Shown here: positions 1 to 7,673 of the stretch, piece by piece
Numbering within the stretch: position 1 is the first letter of the stretch
Layout of the letters: each line of letters opens with the position of its first letter
Assembly: GCA_903840415.1 (NCBI GenBank)
Contig: CAIMFY010000021.1
Location: forward strand, 1-56,657
DNA length: 56,657 nucleotides
Reading direction: 5' to 3'
From: an uncultured Opitutia bacterium
GTDB taxonomy: Bacteria > Verrucomicrobiota > Verrucomicrobiia > Opitutales > Opitutaceae
The notes under the pieces: model-generated
The model's input: only the letters and a program-made list of their open reading frames with translations
Database searches by the model: none
Told to the model about the DNA's origin: nothing
Program-made: the position numbers and the translations under genes

Positions 1-159
1 GGTCCAAGATTCATTTTTCGGGCCAGAATGACCCGAATCCCCATTTTCCAAACCATATCCGTAACATCTCGCTGGTTGTGTTATTCACGAAGGAGATGCG
101 ACTTAGGAAATCAGTTTTAGCCCTTAGCTGGACAGCCGTGGCTCCAGACCAATTGAACC

Positions 160-3100
160 ATGAACAAATCAAACCTCGATAGGATGCTGTTTACACTTGG
201 CCGCGCTCTTGGCGTTTGGCTGACCGCAGGGCTGGGCGCACTCGCGCTCGCCTTTTCCTCACCTCTTCTTCACGCCCAAAGTGCCAGTGGCACCATCACG
301 GGTAGTGTAGTCGATTTGTCGACTGGCAAGTTCCTCGAGGGCGCCGAAGTCTCCGTCGAAGGCACCGCGCTTCGCACGGCGACCGAGCGGCAGGGAGCGT
401 TCACATTGCGTGGAGTTCCGACTGGTTCTCAAAATGTCGTCGTATCCTATGCTGGCCTCGATCCCAAAACGTCCGCGGTCAATGTGACCGCCGGCCAAGT
501 CAATACTCTCGCCATTCAGCTGAGTAACTCTGGCATCGTTATGCTCACTGAGTTCAAGGTGGCGGGCACGAAGGAAGGCATGGCGCAGGCGATCGCGCTG
601 CAGAAAGTTTCAATCAATACGAAAATCGTCGCGGCCGCCGACCAATACGGAGACGTCGCCGAGGGCAACGCCGCCGAATATCTCAAGTTCCTCCCCGGTG
701 TCGGCGTCGACTTCAACGCCAACGATGCCCGCGCCGTCACGCTTCGCGGCATGAATACCGCGTTCACGAATGTGACGATGAACGGCAACCCCATCGCCAG
801 TGCGACTTCCGGCAATCTCAACCGCCGTTTCGAATTCGAGCAGGTCGCGATCAATAACGTCGAAACTGTCGAGGTGTTCAAAACGCTCACGCCGGAAATG
901 CCTGCGACAAGCACAGGTGGCTCGATTAACCTCGTTTCCAAGAGCGCGTTTGACCGGCAGGGCAGCCTGCTGACCTACCGCACCTACCTGCAGGCCACCG
1001 ACACAGCCCTTACTTTGGGCAAGACCGAGGGCTGGGGGCAGGAGAAGACCCGCAAGATTCTTCCCGGCGTCGATCTCAACTACGCGTCGCGGCTCAGCGA
1101 AAATCTCGGCTACAACATCTCCTACAAGAATTCCCAGCTTTACAACGACTACCGGAAGTCGGCCTATGCTTGGAATTATAGTCCAGCCACCGGCGGCTCG
1201 CCCACCGACCCGTCGCTGACCAGCTATACGGTGGACAACCAACTTAAGATCACCCGTCGCCAGAGTATTTCCGGCCAGGTCGACTACCGGCTGAACGAGA
1301 GCACAAAAGTTTCCGTGCAAGGCTCGTGGAACTATTACGATTTGGACTTCAGCGACCGCGTCCTCATCCTGAACCCCGGTAATCGCCCGGCCCTCGCCAG
1401 CACGTCCACTGTCTCATTTGGACCGAGCGCCGGCTATTTCTTCGGTCTGCCGGGTGCGGGCAACGCCCAACTCCAAGAGGGCTACCGCTGGAAATCCGGC
1501 GTAACCTGGGATGCCAGCGCCGGCCTCACACATGATTTCGAAAATGGCGCCAAACTCGAAGCGAGCACCTACTGGAGTCAGGCCTACAGCAAATATCGCG
1601 ACGCGACCGGAGGCTGGTATTCCGACATTAATTTTCAACGCAGCAACCTGTCCGTCAACCTCGCCAATGTCGGCGCGATCGCCCCAAACTATACGGTGTA
1701 TGACTCTACAGGTGCAGCGATCGACTTGGGTAATATTGCTCCATTCAACCTGAATTTGGTTCGCAGTCGTCCGCAGACGGGCGTTGACACCAAATATGGC
1801 GCCTCCCTCGACTTCAAGAAGCCATTCAAGTCGTCCATCCCCGTGACGGTGAAAGTTGGCACTCGGGTCGACGAAACTACCCGCAACATTGAAAATCATG
1901 TATTTAGCCGCGGCGTCACTCCGTCGGTCACCGGAGCCGCAGCGACCAGCCTCATCGACACCGTGTTCGCCACGCATCCCGTTGGTTATGGTCTCCCCGC
2001 CTACAACTTCCCGAGCGTCTACCGGTCCTTTGAACAGCTCGGCGGCCTCAGCTTCCTGCCGTGGGTTCCCGCCAGCGACACGATCGCCCGCTTTGTCGAC
2101 ACGAGCAAATCCGCCTACACGCGAATCGATGTCACGCCGGTGGCGAAGCTGCTGGTCGTCGCCGGAGTGCGCTACGAGTCCCACGACACTGATATTCAGA
2201 ACCGACTCACGACGCTCCCGTCCATCGTGACGGCGAAGTTTAAGACCGACAAACAATGGTTCCCGTCGATCAACATGAAATACACGGTAACGGACGCCCT
2301 CCTGTTCCGCTTCGGCGCCGCTCAATCCATCGGCCTGCCGGACTACAGCGATCTCCTTCCCACTGGTCTGCCAACCGTCACCGATCCCAACGGCAGCGGC
2401 GGCCGCGGTGCGATCAAGATCTTCAATCCCAACCTGAAGGCCTACAATGTCGACAACTTCGATGCGGGCGTGGAATACTACTTCAGTCATTCCGGCCTGC
2501 TCTCGGCCTCAATCTTCCGGAAAAAATTGACCAACTACATTGTCTCCTCGACGCAGGGGCTAACGACGGCCAGCGCCGCGGAGCTTGGCATCGCGACCAG
2601 TTCGCTGGGCGCCCCGGTCGATCAGTATGATGTCACCTACAATTTCAATGTGCCTGATGCCGGCTACTACAAAGGTATTGAACTGGCCTACTCGCAGAAC
2701 TTCTCCTTCCTGCCCAAACCGTTTAATACGATTGGGCTGCAGGCGAATGCCGCGTTCCTCGGCATCGATCCGATCAATACCAACGCTGTGTTCAGCAACA
2801 GCGCGGCCGATCCCAACCTCAATGCGGCGATCTTAAACACGATCAACAAGAGCTTGGAACTCTCTTCGGTGAAACGGGCCTTCAACGTCACGCTCAACTA
2901 TAGCATCGGCAAGTGGGGCTTTACCGCCACCTCCAACTATACCGGCTACGTGCTGAAGACGGTGAACCGCATTGCGGTAAAATATACCGACGTCCCGGTA
3001 AACCAGTATGCCTTCGAATACCAATATCAGGCGCCGCGCGAGCTCGTTGACGTCCGCATCGATTACAAATGGAATCGGAAATTCACACCCTATTTTGAGG

Positions 3101-3210
3101 CACGGAATATTTTTGGCCGCTCGATCAATACGGTGTCGCAATTGCGGCCGTTGAACCGTTCGGAGTTCGGCGATCCGATCTTCGAGTTTGGCGTTCGCGG
3201 TATCTGGTGA
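160..3210 (+). CDS. TonB-dependent outer-membrane receptor with carboxypeptidase-regulatory-like N-domain
   Basis: This is a 1016-residue outer-membrane receptor that would import a ligand using TonB energy. A signal peptide is visible, with a hydrophobic core at about residues 17-36 and likely cleavage after LHAQ at residue 40. Residues 44-121 form a carboxypeptidase-regulatory-like beta sandwich (GSVVD, GVPTGS). The plug follows at about 143-265 (AEYLKFLPGV, TLRGM) and then a long beta-barrel ending in GVRGIW, an aromatic C-terminus as expected for outer-membrane barrels. Verrucomicrobia of the Opitutaceae type carry many such receptors. The ligand cannot be read from the sequence. The gene stands alone with a terminator behind it, and no ExbB/ExbD is nearby. 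The downstream fucosidase/sugar-importer locus makes a glycan ligand conceivable, but this is only inference. Confidence 0.93.
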   Translation: MNKSNLDRMLFTLGRALGVWLTAGLGALALAFSSPLLHAQSASGTITGSVVDLSTGKFLEGAEVSVEGTALRTATERQGAFTLRGVPTGSQNVVVSYAGLDPKTSAVNVTAGQVNTLAIQLSNSGIVMLTEFKVAGTKEGMAQAIALQKVSINTKIVAAADQYGDVAEGNAAEYLKFLPGVGVDFNANDARAVTLRGMNTAFTNVTMNGNPIASATSGNLNRRFEFEQVAINNVETVEVFKTLTPEMPATSTGGSINLVSKSAFDRQGSLLTYRTYLQATDTALTLGKTEGWGQEKTRKILPGVDLNYASRLSENLGYNISYKNSQLYNDYRKSAYAWNYSPATGGSPTDPSLTSYTVDNQLKITRRQSISGQVDYRLNESTKVSVQGSWNYYDLDFSDRVLILNPGNRPALASTSTVSFGPSAGYFFGLPGAGNAQLQEGYRWKSGVTWDASAGLTHDFENGAKLEASTYWSQAYSKYRDATGGWYSDINFQRSNLSVNLANVGAIAPNYTVYDSTGAAIDLGNIAPFNLNLVRSRPQTGVDTKYGASLDFKKPFKSSIPVTVKVGTRVDETTRNIENHVFSRGVTPSVTGAAATSLIDTVFATHPVGYGLPAYNFPSVYRSFEQLGGLSFLPWVPASDTIARFVDTSKSAYTRIDVTPVAKLLVVAGVRYESHDTDIQNRLTTLPSIVTAKFKTDKQWFPSINMKYTVTDALLFRFGAAQSIGLPDYSDLLPTGLPTVTDPNGSGGRGAIKIFNPNLKAYNVDNFDAGVEYYFSHSGLLSASIFRKKLTNYIVSSTQGLTTASAAELGIATSSLGAPVDQYDVTYNFNVPDAGYYKGIELAYSQNFSFLPKPFNTIGLQANAAFLGIDPINTNAVFSNSAADPNLNAAILNTINKSLELSSVKRAFNVTLNYSIGKWGFTATSNYTGYVLKTVNRIAVKYTDVPVNQYAFEYQYQAPRELVDVRIDYKWNRKFTPYFEARNIFGRSINTVSQLRPLNRSEFGDPIFEFGVRGIW

Positions 3211-3242
3211 GCTTTCACCGCCTCTCCGGTCGCGTGGACCCA

Positions 3243-3272
3243 GGCCTGCCTTTTAGGGTGGGCCTTTTCTTT
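3243..3272 (+). terminator. Probable rho-independent terminator after the TonB receptor
   Basis: GGCCTGCC at 3243-3250 pairs with GGTGGGCC at 3257-3264. The stem has eight pairs, two of them G-T wobbles, with a six-base loop. It is followed by TTTTCTTT. It lies 33 bases after the receptor stop codon. Confidence 0.6.
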
Positions 3273-3438
3273 GCCCGGGCCTCCAGCTCGCGCGCAAGCC
3301 GGTGCAGCGCATAACCCGAGTTTTACGAATTGTCGGTGGCTTTCGAGCCGCCCTTTTCGTCGCCGTCATTGCTCTTGACCAGCCGATCAATTGATTTTGT
3401 TGCACCACTGTCCGCAGTATCAGCAAAGTAGGCCCTCA

Positions 3439-3876
3439 ATGAAGATCATTTACGCAACATCCGAAGTGCAGATCGCGGCTTGCTATCCCATCTTCAAAAT
3501 TTTACGCCCACATCTTCGGGAAGCGGAATTTACCGTGCGTGTCCAGCGCCAGCAATCGGATGGATTCCGTTTGATATTTGTAACTGTAGGAGACGCCGTT
3601 GTAGCCGCAGCAGGCTTCCGGATTCTCGAGTTCCTGGCCTTTGGCAAAGTGCTGTATGTCGACGATCTCATCACCGATCCAGAGAAGCGCGGCGCTGGAT
3701 ATGGCGGTGCGCTCATAGATTGGTTGCACGCTCACGCGAGAGAGAATGGATGCGGTGAATTTCATCTTGATTCCGGATATCAGCGAGAGGACGCGCATCG
3801 GCTGTATCTCAACAAAGGTATGCATCTTTGCTGCCATCATTTTTCGATGAAAATCAATAAAGAGGTCACGGCATAA
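3439..3876 (+). CDS. GNAT family N-acetyltransferase
   Basis: This 145-residue protein has the GNAT fold signature. The central strand VLYVDDLITDP is followed by an acetyl-CoA pyrophosphate-binding loop of the RGAGYGGALIDWL type, and a C-terminal FHLDSGYQREDAHRLYLNKG segment is typical of GNAT motif B. It would transfer an acetyl group from acetyl-CoA to an amine; the substrate is unknown. I chose the ATG at 3439 because it begins a compact GNAT domain; an upstream in-frame start at 3391 adds only non-conserved residues. The gene and its flanks are visibly less GC-rich than the neighbours, with many AT-rich codons, which may point to acquisition. It is not in an operon. Confidence 0.8.
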   Translation: MKIIYATSEVQIAACYPIFKILRPHLREAEFTVRVQRQQSDGFRLIFVTVGDAVVAAAGFRILEFLAFGKVLYVDDLITDPEKRGAGYGGALIDWLHAHARENGCGEFHLDSGYQREDAHRLYLNKGMHLCCHHFSMKINKEVTA

Positions 3877-4036
3877 TAAGTAGTCAGGAACACTACCCGA
3901 AAAATTGTCGCTATTTCAGTAGCCGATTACGGACCAAGAATCAGCACGGGGATAGATTAGACAATCGGAGGTAACGAGCGCCTCCAAGAGGAAACCACGG
4001 TCTCACACGGAGAATATTGTCGGGGACAGAGAGAGA

Positions 4037-4065
4037 TTGACAGGGCTAGAGGCGCTCGCGACATT
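4037..4065 (+). promoter_or_regulatory. Sigma70-type promoter for tRNA-His
   Basis: A perfect TTGACA at 4037-4042 is followed by a 17-base spacer and GACATT at 4060-4065. Transcription would start roughly 10-12 bases before the mature tRNA. The -10 element is weak (three of six consensus bases), but the -35 and the spacing are ideal. Confidence 0.55.
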
Positions 4066-4083
4066 GCGCGTTCCTCATTTTAC

Positions 4084-4161
4084 GGCGGTCATAGCTCAGT
4101 TGGTTAGAGCACAAGATTGTGAATCTTGGGGTCGCGGGTTCGAGTCCCGTTGGCCGCCCCA
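4084..4161 (+). tRNA. tRNA-His (anticodon GTG)
   Basis: The cloverleaf folds fully: acceptor stem 4085-4091 with 4151-4157, D stem GCTC/GAGC, anticodon stem CAAGA/TCTTG, and T stem GCGGG/CCCGT around TTCGAGT. The anticodon GTG is at 4119-4121. The His-specific extra G at position -1 (4084) pairs with the discriminator C at 4158, and CCA is encoded at 4159-4161. The convergent permease gene on the other strand stops only 10 bases beyond, at 4172. Confidence 0.97.
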
Positions 4162-4171
4162 TTTTAAGGAA

Positions 4172-5131
4172 TTAGGTCTGTTTTCCCTGCCGCAAACGGT
4201 CGAGGAATACCGCCACGATGATGACGAGGCCGATGATGATTTCCTGAAAATACGTCTGCCATTCCATCAATTGTGTGCCGTTCCGCAGCACTGCCATGAT
4301 GAGCGCTCCGATCATGGAGCCGAGCACGGTCCCCACCCCACCGTTCAGGCTGGCACCGCCGATGATGACGGCTGCTATGATGTCGAGTTCAAGTCCAACC
4401 GCGACCGTCGGATCGCCCTGCCGCAAGCGGGAAAGTTGGAAGAGCCCGGCGACGCCAAAGAAGCAGCCCGCGAGTGCATAAATCAGGATTTTCAGCCGCG
4501 TGGTGGGAATGCCGCAGAGCCGCGCGGTCTGCTCATTCGAGCCAATCGCGAAAATGTGCCGGCCGAAGACCGTGTTTTTTAACAACAGCGACGTCAGCAC
4601 CGCGAGCACGATCGCCACCCAGACACCGTCGGGTAGCGCGTAACCAAACGGATTCGCCGTGGTCATCCAACTGTTGATGGGCGAGGTGTCGTAGTTGACG
4701 GTCTGGTTGTCCGCGAGCCACTTCGCGCCGCCGCGCGCGACACCGAGCGTGCCGAGTGTGATGATAAACGGTGTCATCCGCAGCCCGGAGATTGCGGTCC
4801 CGTTGAGCAAGCCTATCACGCCGCCAGCGAGCACCACCGCCGCGAGTGTGGAGGCGGTGCCCCAACCTTTCTGAATGAGCAACGCCCCGACGACGCTAGT
4901 CAGCGCTATCGCCGAGCCGACGGAAAGATCGATGCCGCCGCTGACGATGATGAGAGTCATCCCGAGGGCGCCGATGGCGACGATGACGGTCTGGGTGAAG
5001 ATAATTTTGAAATTGTGGTAGCTGAGAAACACGTCCCGCGTTTCAGAATTGAGCGCGAAGAGCGCGATCACGACGACGAGCCCGAGGAACGGGCCGCCCT
5101 TCGCGAGAATTTTTTTGAGCGATGGTTTCAT
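4172..5131 (-). CDS. rbsC: Sugar ABC transporter permease, RbsC type
   Basis: This 319-residue inner-membrane permease belongs to the ribose/xylose/galactose importer family (BPD_transp_2). It contains repeated hydrophobic helices and the family signatures GMTLIIVSGGIDLSVGS near residue 60 and IGGASLNGGVGTVLGSMIGA near the C-terminus. The ATG at 5131 lies 8 bases after the ATPase stop codon; a longer in-frame start at 5224 would overlap that gene and adds no conserved sequence. It is the last gene of the minus-strand set fucosidase, binding protein, ATPase, permease. The sugar is not determined by the sequence. The rbs name reflects the family, not proven ribose transport. Confidence 0.9.
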   Translation of the reverse strand: MKPSLKKILAKGGPFLGLVVVIALFALNSETRDVFLSYHNFKIIFTQTVIVAIGALGMTLIIVSGGIDLSVGSAIALTSVVGALLIQKGWGTASTLAAVVLAGGVIGLLNGTAISGLRMTPFIITLGTLGVARGGAKWLADNQTVNYDTSPINSWMTTANPFGYALPDGVWVAIVLAVLTSLLLKNTVFGRHIFAIGSNEQTARLCGIPTTRLKILIYALAGCFFGVAGLFQLSRLRQGDPTVAVGLELDIIAAVIIGGASLNGGVGTVLGSMIGALIMAVLRNGTQLMEWQTYFQEIIIGLVIIVAVFLDRLRQGKQT

Positions 5132-5139
5132 CGGAGAAC

Positions 5140-6639
5140 TCAGGAGCTGCCAGTTGCCACCCGCATAATCTCGGCTTCCGTCCACTGGGCGCGGGGGCGA
5201 ATGGCGGCCAGCTCTCCACGACACATCACGCCGACAGTGTCACACAAGCCGAGCAACTCAGGCAGGTAGCTGCTGATCACGACGACGGCTTTGCCGGCGG
5301 CTGCGAGTTCGCCAATGAGCTGGTAGATCTGCGCCTTGCTGCCGACGTCAATGCCGCGGGTCGGTTCGTCGAGGAGGAAGATGCGCGCGGGATGCTCGAG
5401 CAGACGCGCAAGCGCCACCTTTTGCTGGTTGCCGCCGGAAAGCTGTCCGACCAGTTGGGAAGCGTCTTGGCATTTCACCCGAAGTTCATCGACCCAATGC
5501 TGCGCCGTCTGGCGCTGACGCCGGCCGCTGATCCACCCGAGCCGGCCGAAAGTCTGCTGCTTGGTCAGCGTGAGATTGTCGGCGATCGACTGCGAAAGCA
5601 TCAGACCTTCCTCCTTGCGATTTTCGCTGAGAAAACCGATGCCCTGCGCCCAGCGCGCCCGCGGTGTCGACCGACCGAGTGGCGCACCCACCACACAGAC
5701 AGCCCCCGATTCGAGTTCGTCGAGCGCGAACACCGTGCGCAGCAAATCCGTGCGTCCCGCGCCAATGAGCCCCGCGAGCCCGAAAATTTCGCCTGCGCGA
5801 ACCTGAAGGCTGGCACGCCGGAGTCGCGGAGCGCTCGCGGCGGCCTTCACCTCCAGCACGATTTCGCCCGGTGCATGCACGGAGCGCGGATAGAGATCCT
5901 TTACCTCGCGGCCCGTCATGAGTGTGACCAAGTGATCGAGTGTGGCGTCCTTCATCGCACCGGTGCCGACGGTCTCGCCATCCTTGAGCACGGTAAAGCG
6001 GTCCGCGATGCGGCGGCACTCTTCGAGAAAATGACTAATGTAGATCACGCTGACACCCTGCGCGCGCAGACGGAGGATGGTCGCAAAAAGCTTTTCAGTG
6101 TCGGCCTGGGTGAGGCTGCTCGTGGGCTCGTCCATGATGAGCACTTGCGGTTTTAGCAGCAGGGCGCGCGCAATCTCGATCACCTGCTGCTCGGCGATGG
6201 TGAACGCCCCGGCCGGCCGATCGAGGTCGAGGCCTTCATGACCCAACTGCGCGAGTGCAGTGCGCGCCCGATCCCGGGAAGTTTTCCGATCGATCCAACC
6301 AGCGTGGGCGGACTCGGTGCCGAGGAGGATATTTTCCTGCGCGGACAGGTGAAGCGCGAGGTTCAGCTCCTGATAAATCATCGACACGCCTTTGAGCCGC
6401 GCATCGTGCGGTCCCGCCGGAGCGTAGGGCTGGCCGCCGAGCTCCATCGTGCCGGTATCGGCGGTGTGGGCACCGCTGAGCACTTTCATCAGCGTGCTCT
6501 TGCCGGCGCCGTTTTCGCCAATAAGCGCATGCACTTCACCGGGCGCGATCTCGAGCGAGACACCACGAAGCGCGCGGGTGGCACCGAAAGTTTTCTGGAT
6601 GCCCGTCAGCCGCAGGGCGGTGGCGGTCGTCGCAGTCAT
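5140..6639 (-). CDS. rbsA: Sugar ABC transporter ATP-binding protein, RbsA type (two ATPase domains)
   Basis: This 499-residue protein has two fused ABC ATPase domains, as in RbsA/MglA/XylG. The N-terminal domain has Walker A GENGAGKST at residues 41-49 and Walker B VLIMDEPTSS. The C-terminal domain has the usual degenerate Walker A (GAGRTDLL), a signature LSGGNQQKV and Walker B IFLLDEPTRGIDVG. It would power sugar uptake together with the adjacent binding protein and permease. The start codon directly abuts the stop codon of the binding-protein gene (6639/6640), so the two are co-transcribed. Length is normal for the family. Confidence 0.93.
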   Translation of the reverse strand: MTATTATALRLTGIQKTFGATRALRGVSLEIAPGEVHALIGENGAGKSTLMKVLSGAHTADTGTMELGGQPYAPAGPHDARLKGVSMIYQELNLALHLSAQENILLGTESAHAGWIDRKTSRDRARTALAQLGHEGLDLDRPAGAFTIAEQQVIEIARALLLKPQVLIMDEPTSSLTQADTEKLFATILRLRAQGVSVIYISHFLEECRRIADRFTVLKDGETVGTGAMKDATLDHLVTLMTGREVKDLYPRSVHAPGEIVLEVKAAASAPRLRRASLQVRAGEIFGLAGLIGAGRTDLLRTVFALDELESGAVCVVGAPLGRSTPRARWAQGIGFLSENRKEEGLMLSQSIADNLTLTKQQTFGRLGWISGRRQRQTAQHWVDELRVKCQDASQLVGQLSGGNQQKVALARLLEHPARIFLLDEPTRGIDVGSKAQIYQLIGELAAAGKAVVVISSYLPELLGLCDTVGVMCRGELAAIRPRAQWTEAEIMRVATGSS

Positions 6640-7620
6640 TCAGTTCAAGTATTTCGCCAGCGGCGGATTGAGGAGTTCCGCCATCGCGGGCTCGTTCATG
6701 TTGGCCTTGGTGACAAAGCCGACACCGGTGTCGATGACGGGCGGGACTTTTTCACCCCGGAGCACGGCCACGGCGGTCTTCACGCCAAGGTAACCCATCG
6801 CCATCGGATTTTGCACCACGAAGCCGGCCACGTCGCCGGCCCGGAGGCCCGCGTTAAGCGTCTCCCCAGCGTCGAAGGCAACGAACTTCACTTTGCCGCC
6901 CGCCAGGCCGGCATCGCGCAACGCGAGCAACATGCCGGAGGCCGACGATTCATTGGACGCAAAAATGCCGTTCACCTGTTGGCCATATTTATTGAGCAGA
7001 TTCTCCGCGACGCGCTTCGCCGAATCGCGCGTGGCCCCGGCATGCTGGTCGGTCGAGAGCAGCTTGATACCGGGAAAATCTTTGCGCATTACCTCTAGGA
7101 AACCTTCCTCGCGGTCCTCGGTGCTGGCCGAACCGACGGCGTAGCGCAGCAATATCGCGTTGCCTTTGCCACCGAGGAGCTGGCCGAGATTGCGGGCGGC
7201 AATGCGACCGCCTTCACGATTATCGGTCGCCACGAAGCTCGACTGCGCCTTTGATTCGAGGCCCGAGTCGATGATGACGACCGGGATTTTCCCCTGCACC
7301 GCGGTTTCGACGGGCGCGACGAGACCCTTTCGGTCGAGCGGAGCAAGCACGATGGCACTCACTTGCTGGCCGATGAAGTTCTCGACGACCTGAATCTGCT
7401 GCTCCCGGTCGTCTTCTTTGAGCGGCCCTTTCCAAACGATGCTGATCGTGACGCCCTGTGCTTCAAACTCGCGCTGCGCCTTCACCGCCCCCGCATGGAT
7501 CGATTTCCAGAATTCATGGGTTGTGCCCTTCGGGATCACGGCGATTTTATAGGTTTCCGCGGCGGACGCTGACGACGCGAACGCAATCAACAGCGAAAGG
7601 AAGGCGAGGGATTTTTTCAT
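6640..7620 (-). CDS. rbsB: Periplasmic sugar-binding protein, RbsB type
   Basis: This 326-residue type I periplasmic binding protein carries a clear signal peptide (MKKSLAFLSLLIAFASSASA, cleavage near residue 20). The mature part begins with YKIAVIPKGTTHEFWKSI, the usual first strand and ligand loop. It continues with VSAIVLAPLDRKGL, PVVIIDSG and VGSASTEDREEGF, all typical of the ribose-binding family. It captures the sugar in the periplasm for the adjacent ABC importer. The gene lies 53 bases downstream of a secreted alpha-L-fucosidase gene on the same strand, so fucose or a fucose-containing product is a reasonable candidate ligand; ribose is also possible. Confidence 0.92.
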   Translation of the reverse strand: MKKSLAFLSLLIAFASSASAAETYKIAVIPKGTTHEFWKSIHAGAVKAQREFEAQGVTISIVWKGPLKEDDREQQIQVVENFIGQQVSAIVLAPLDRKGLVAPVETAVQGKIPVVIIDSGLESKAQSSFVATDNREGGRIAARNLGQLLGGKGNAILLRYAVGSASTEDREEGFLEVMRKDFPGIKLLSTDQHAGATRDSAKRVAENLLNKYGQQVNGIFASNESSASGMLLALRDAGLAGGKVKFVAFDAGETLNAGLRAGDVAGFVVQNPMAMGYLGVKTAVAVLRGEKVPPVIDTGVGFVTKANMNEPAMAELLNPPLAKYLN

Positions 7621-7621
7621 C

Positions 7622-7673
7622 GGGTGCGCTTTTTTTTGACCGCGAATTTTGCGAATGGCACGGATATTTTTCG
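7622..7673 (-). repeat. Intergenic relic resembling a dispersed CCRTTCGY-type repeat
   Basis: Read on the minus strand, the gap between the fucosidase stop and the binding-protein start holds ATCCGTGCCATTCGC followed by AAAATTCGCGGTC, flanked by A-rich runs. It contains the direct subrepeat GCGAAT twice on the plus strand. It resembles the family of dispersed intergenic repeats built on ATTCGTG-like units that I recall from many bacteria. No second full copy is visible in this window. Confidence 0.35.

Noticed and set aside
96-182. Possible 28-codon leader ORF upstream of the TonB receptor
   Set aside because: An AAGGAG element directly abuts the ATG with no spacing, so initiation there is unlikely, and the encoded peptide has no recognisable character.
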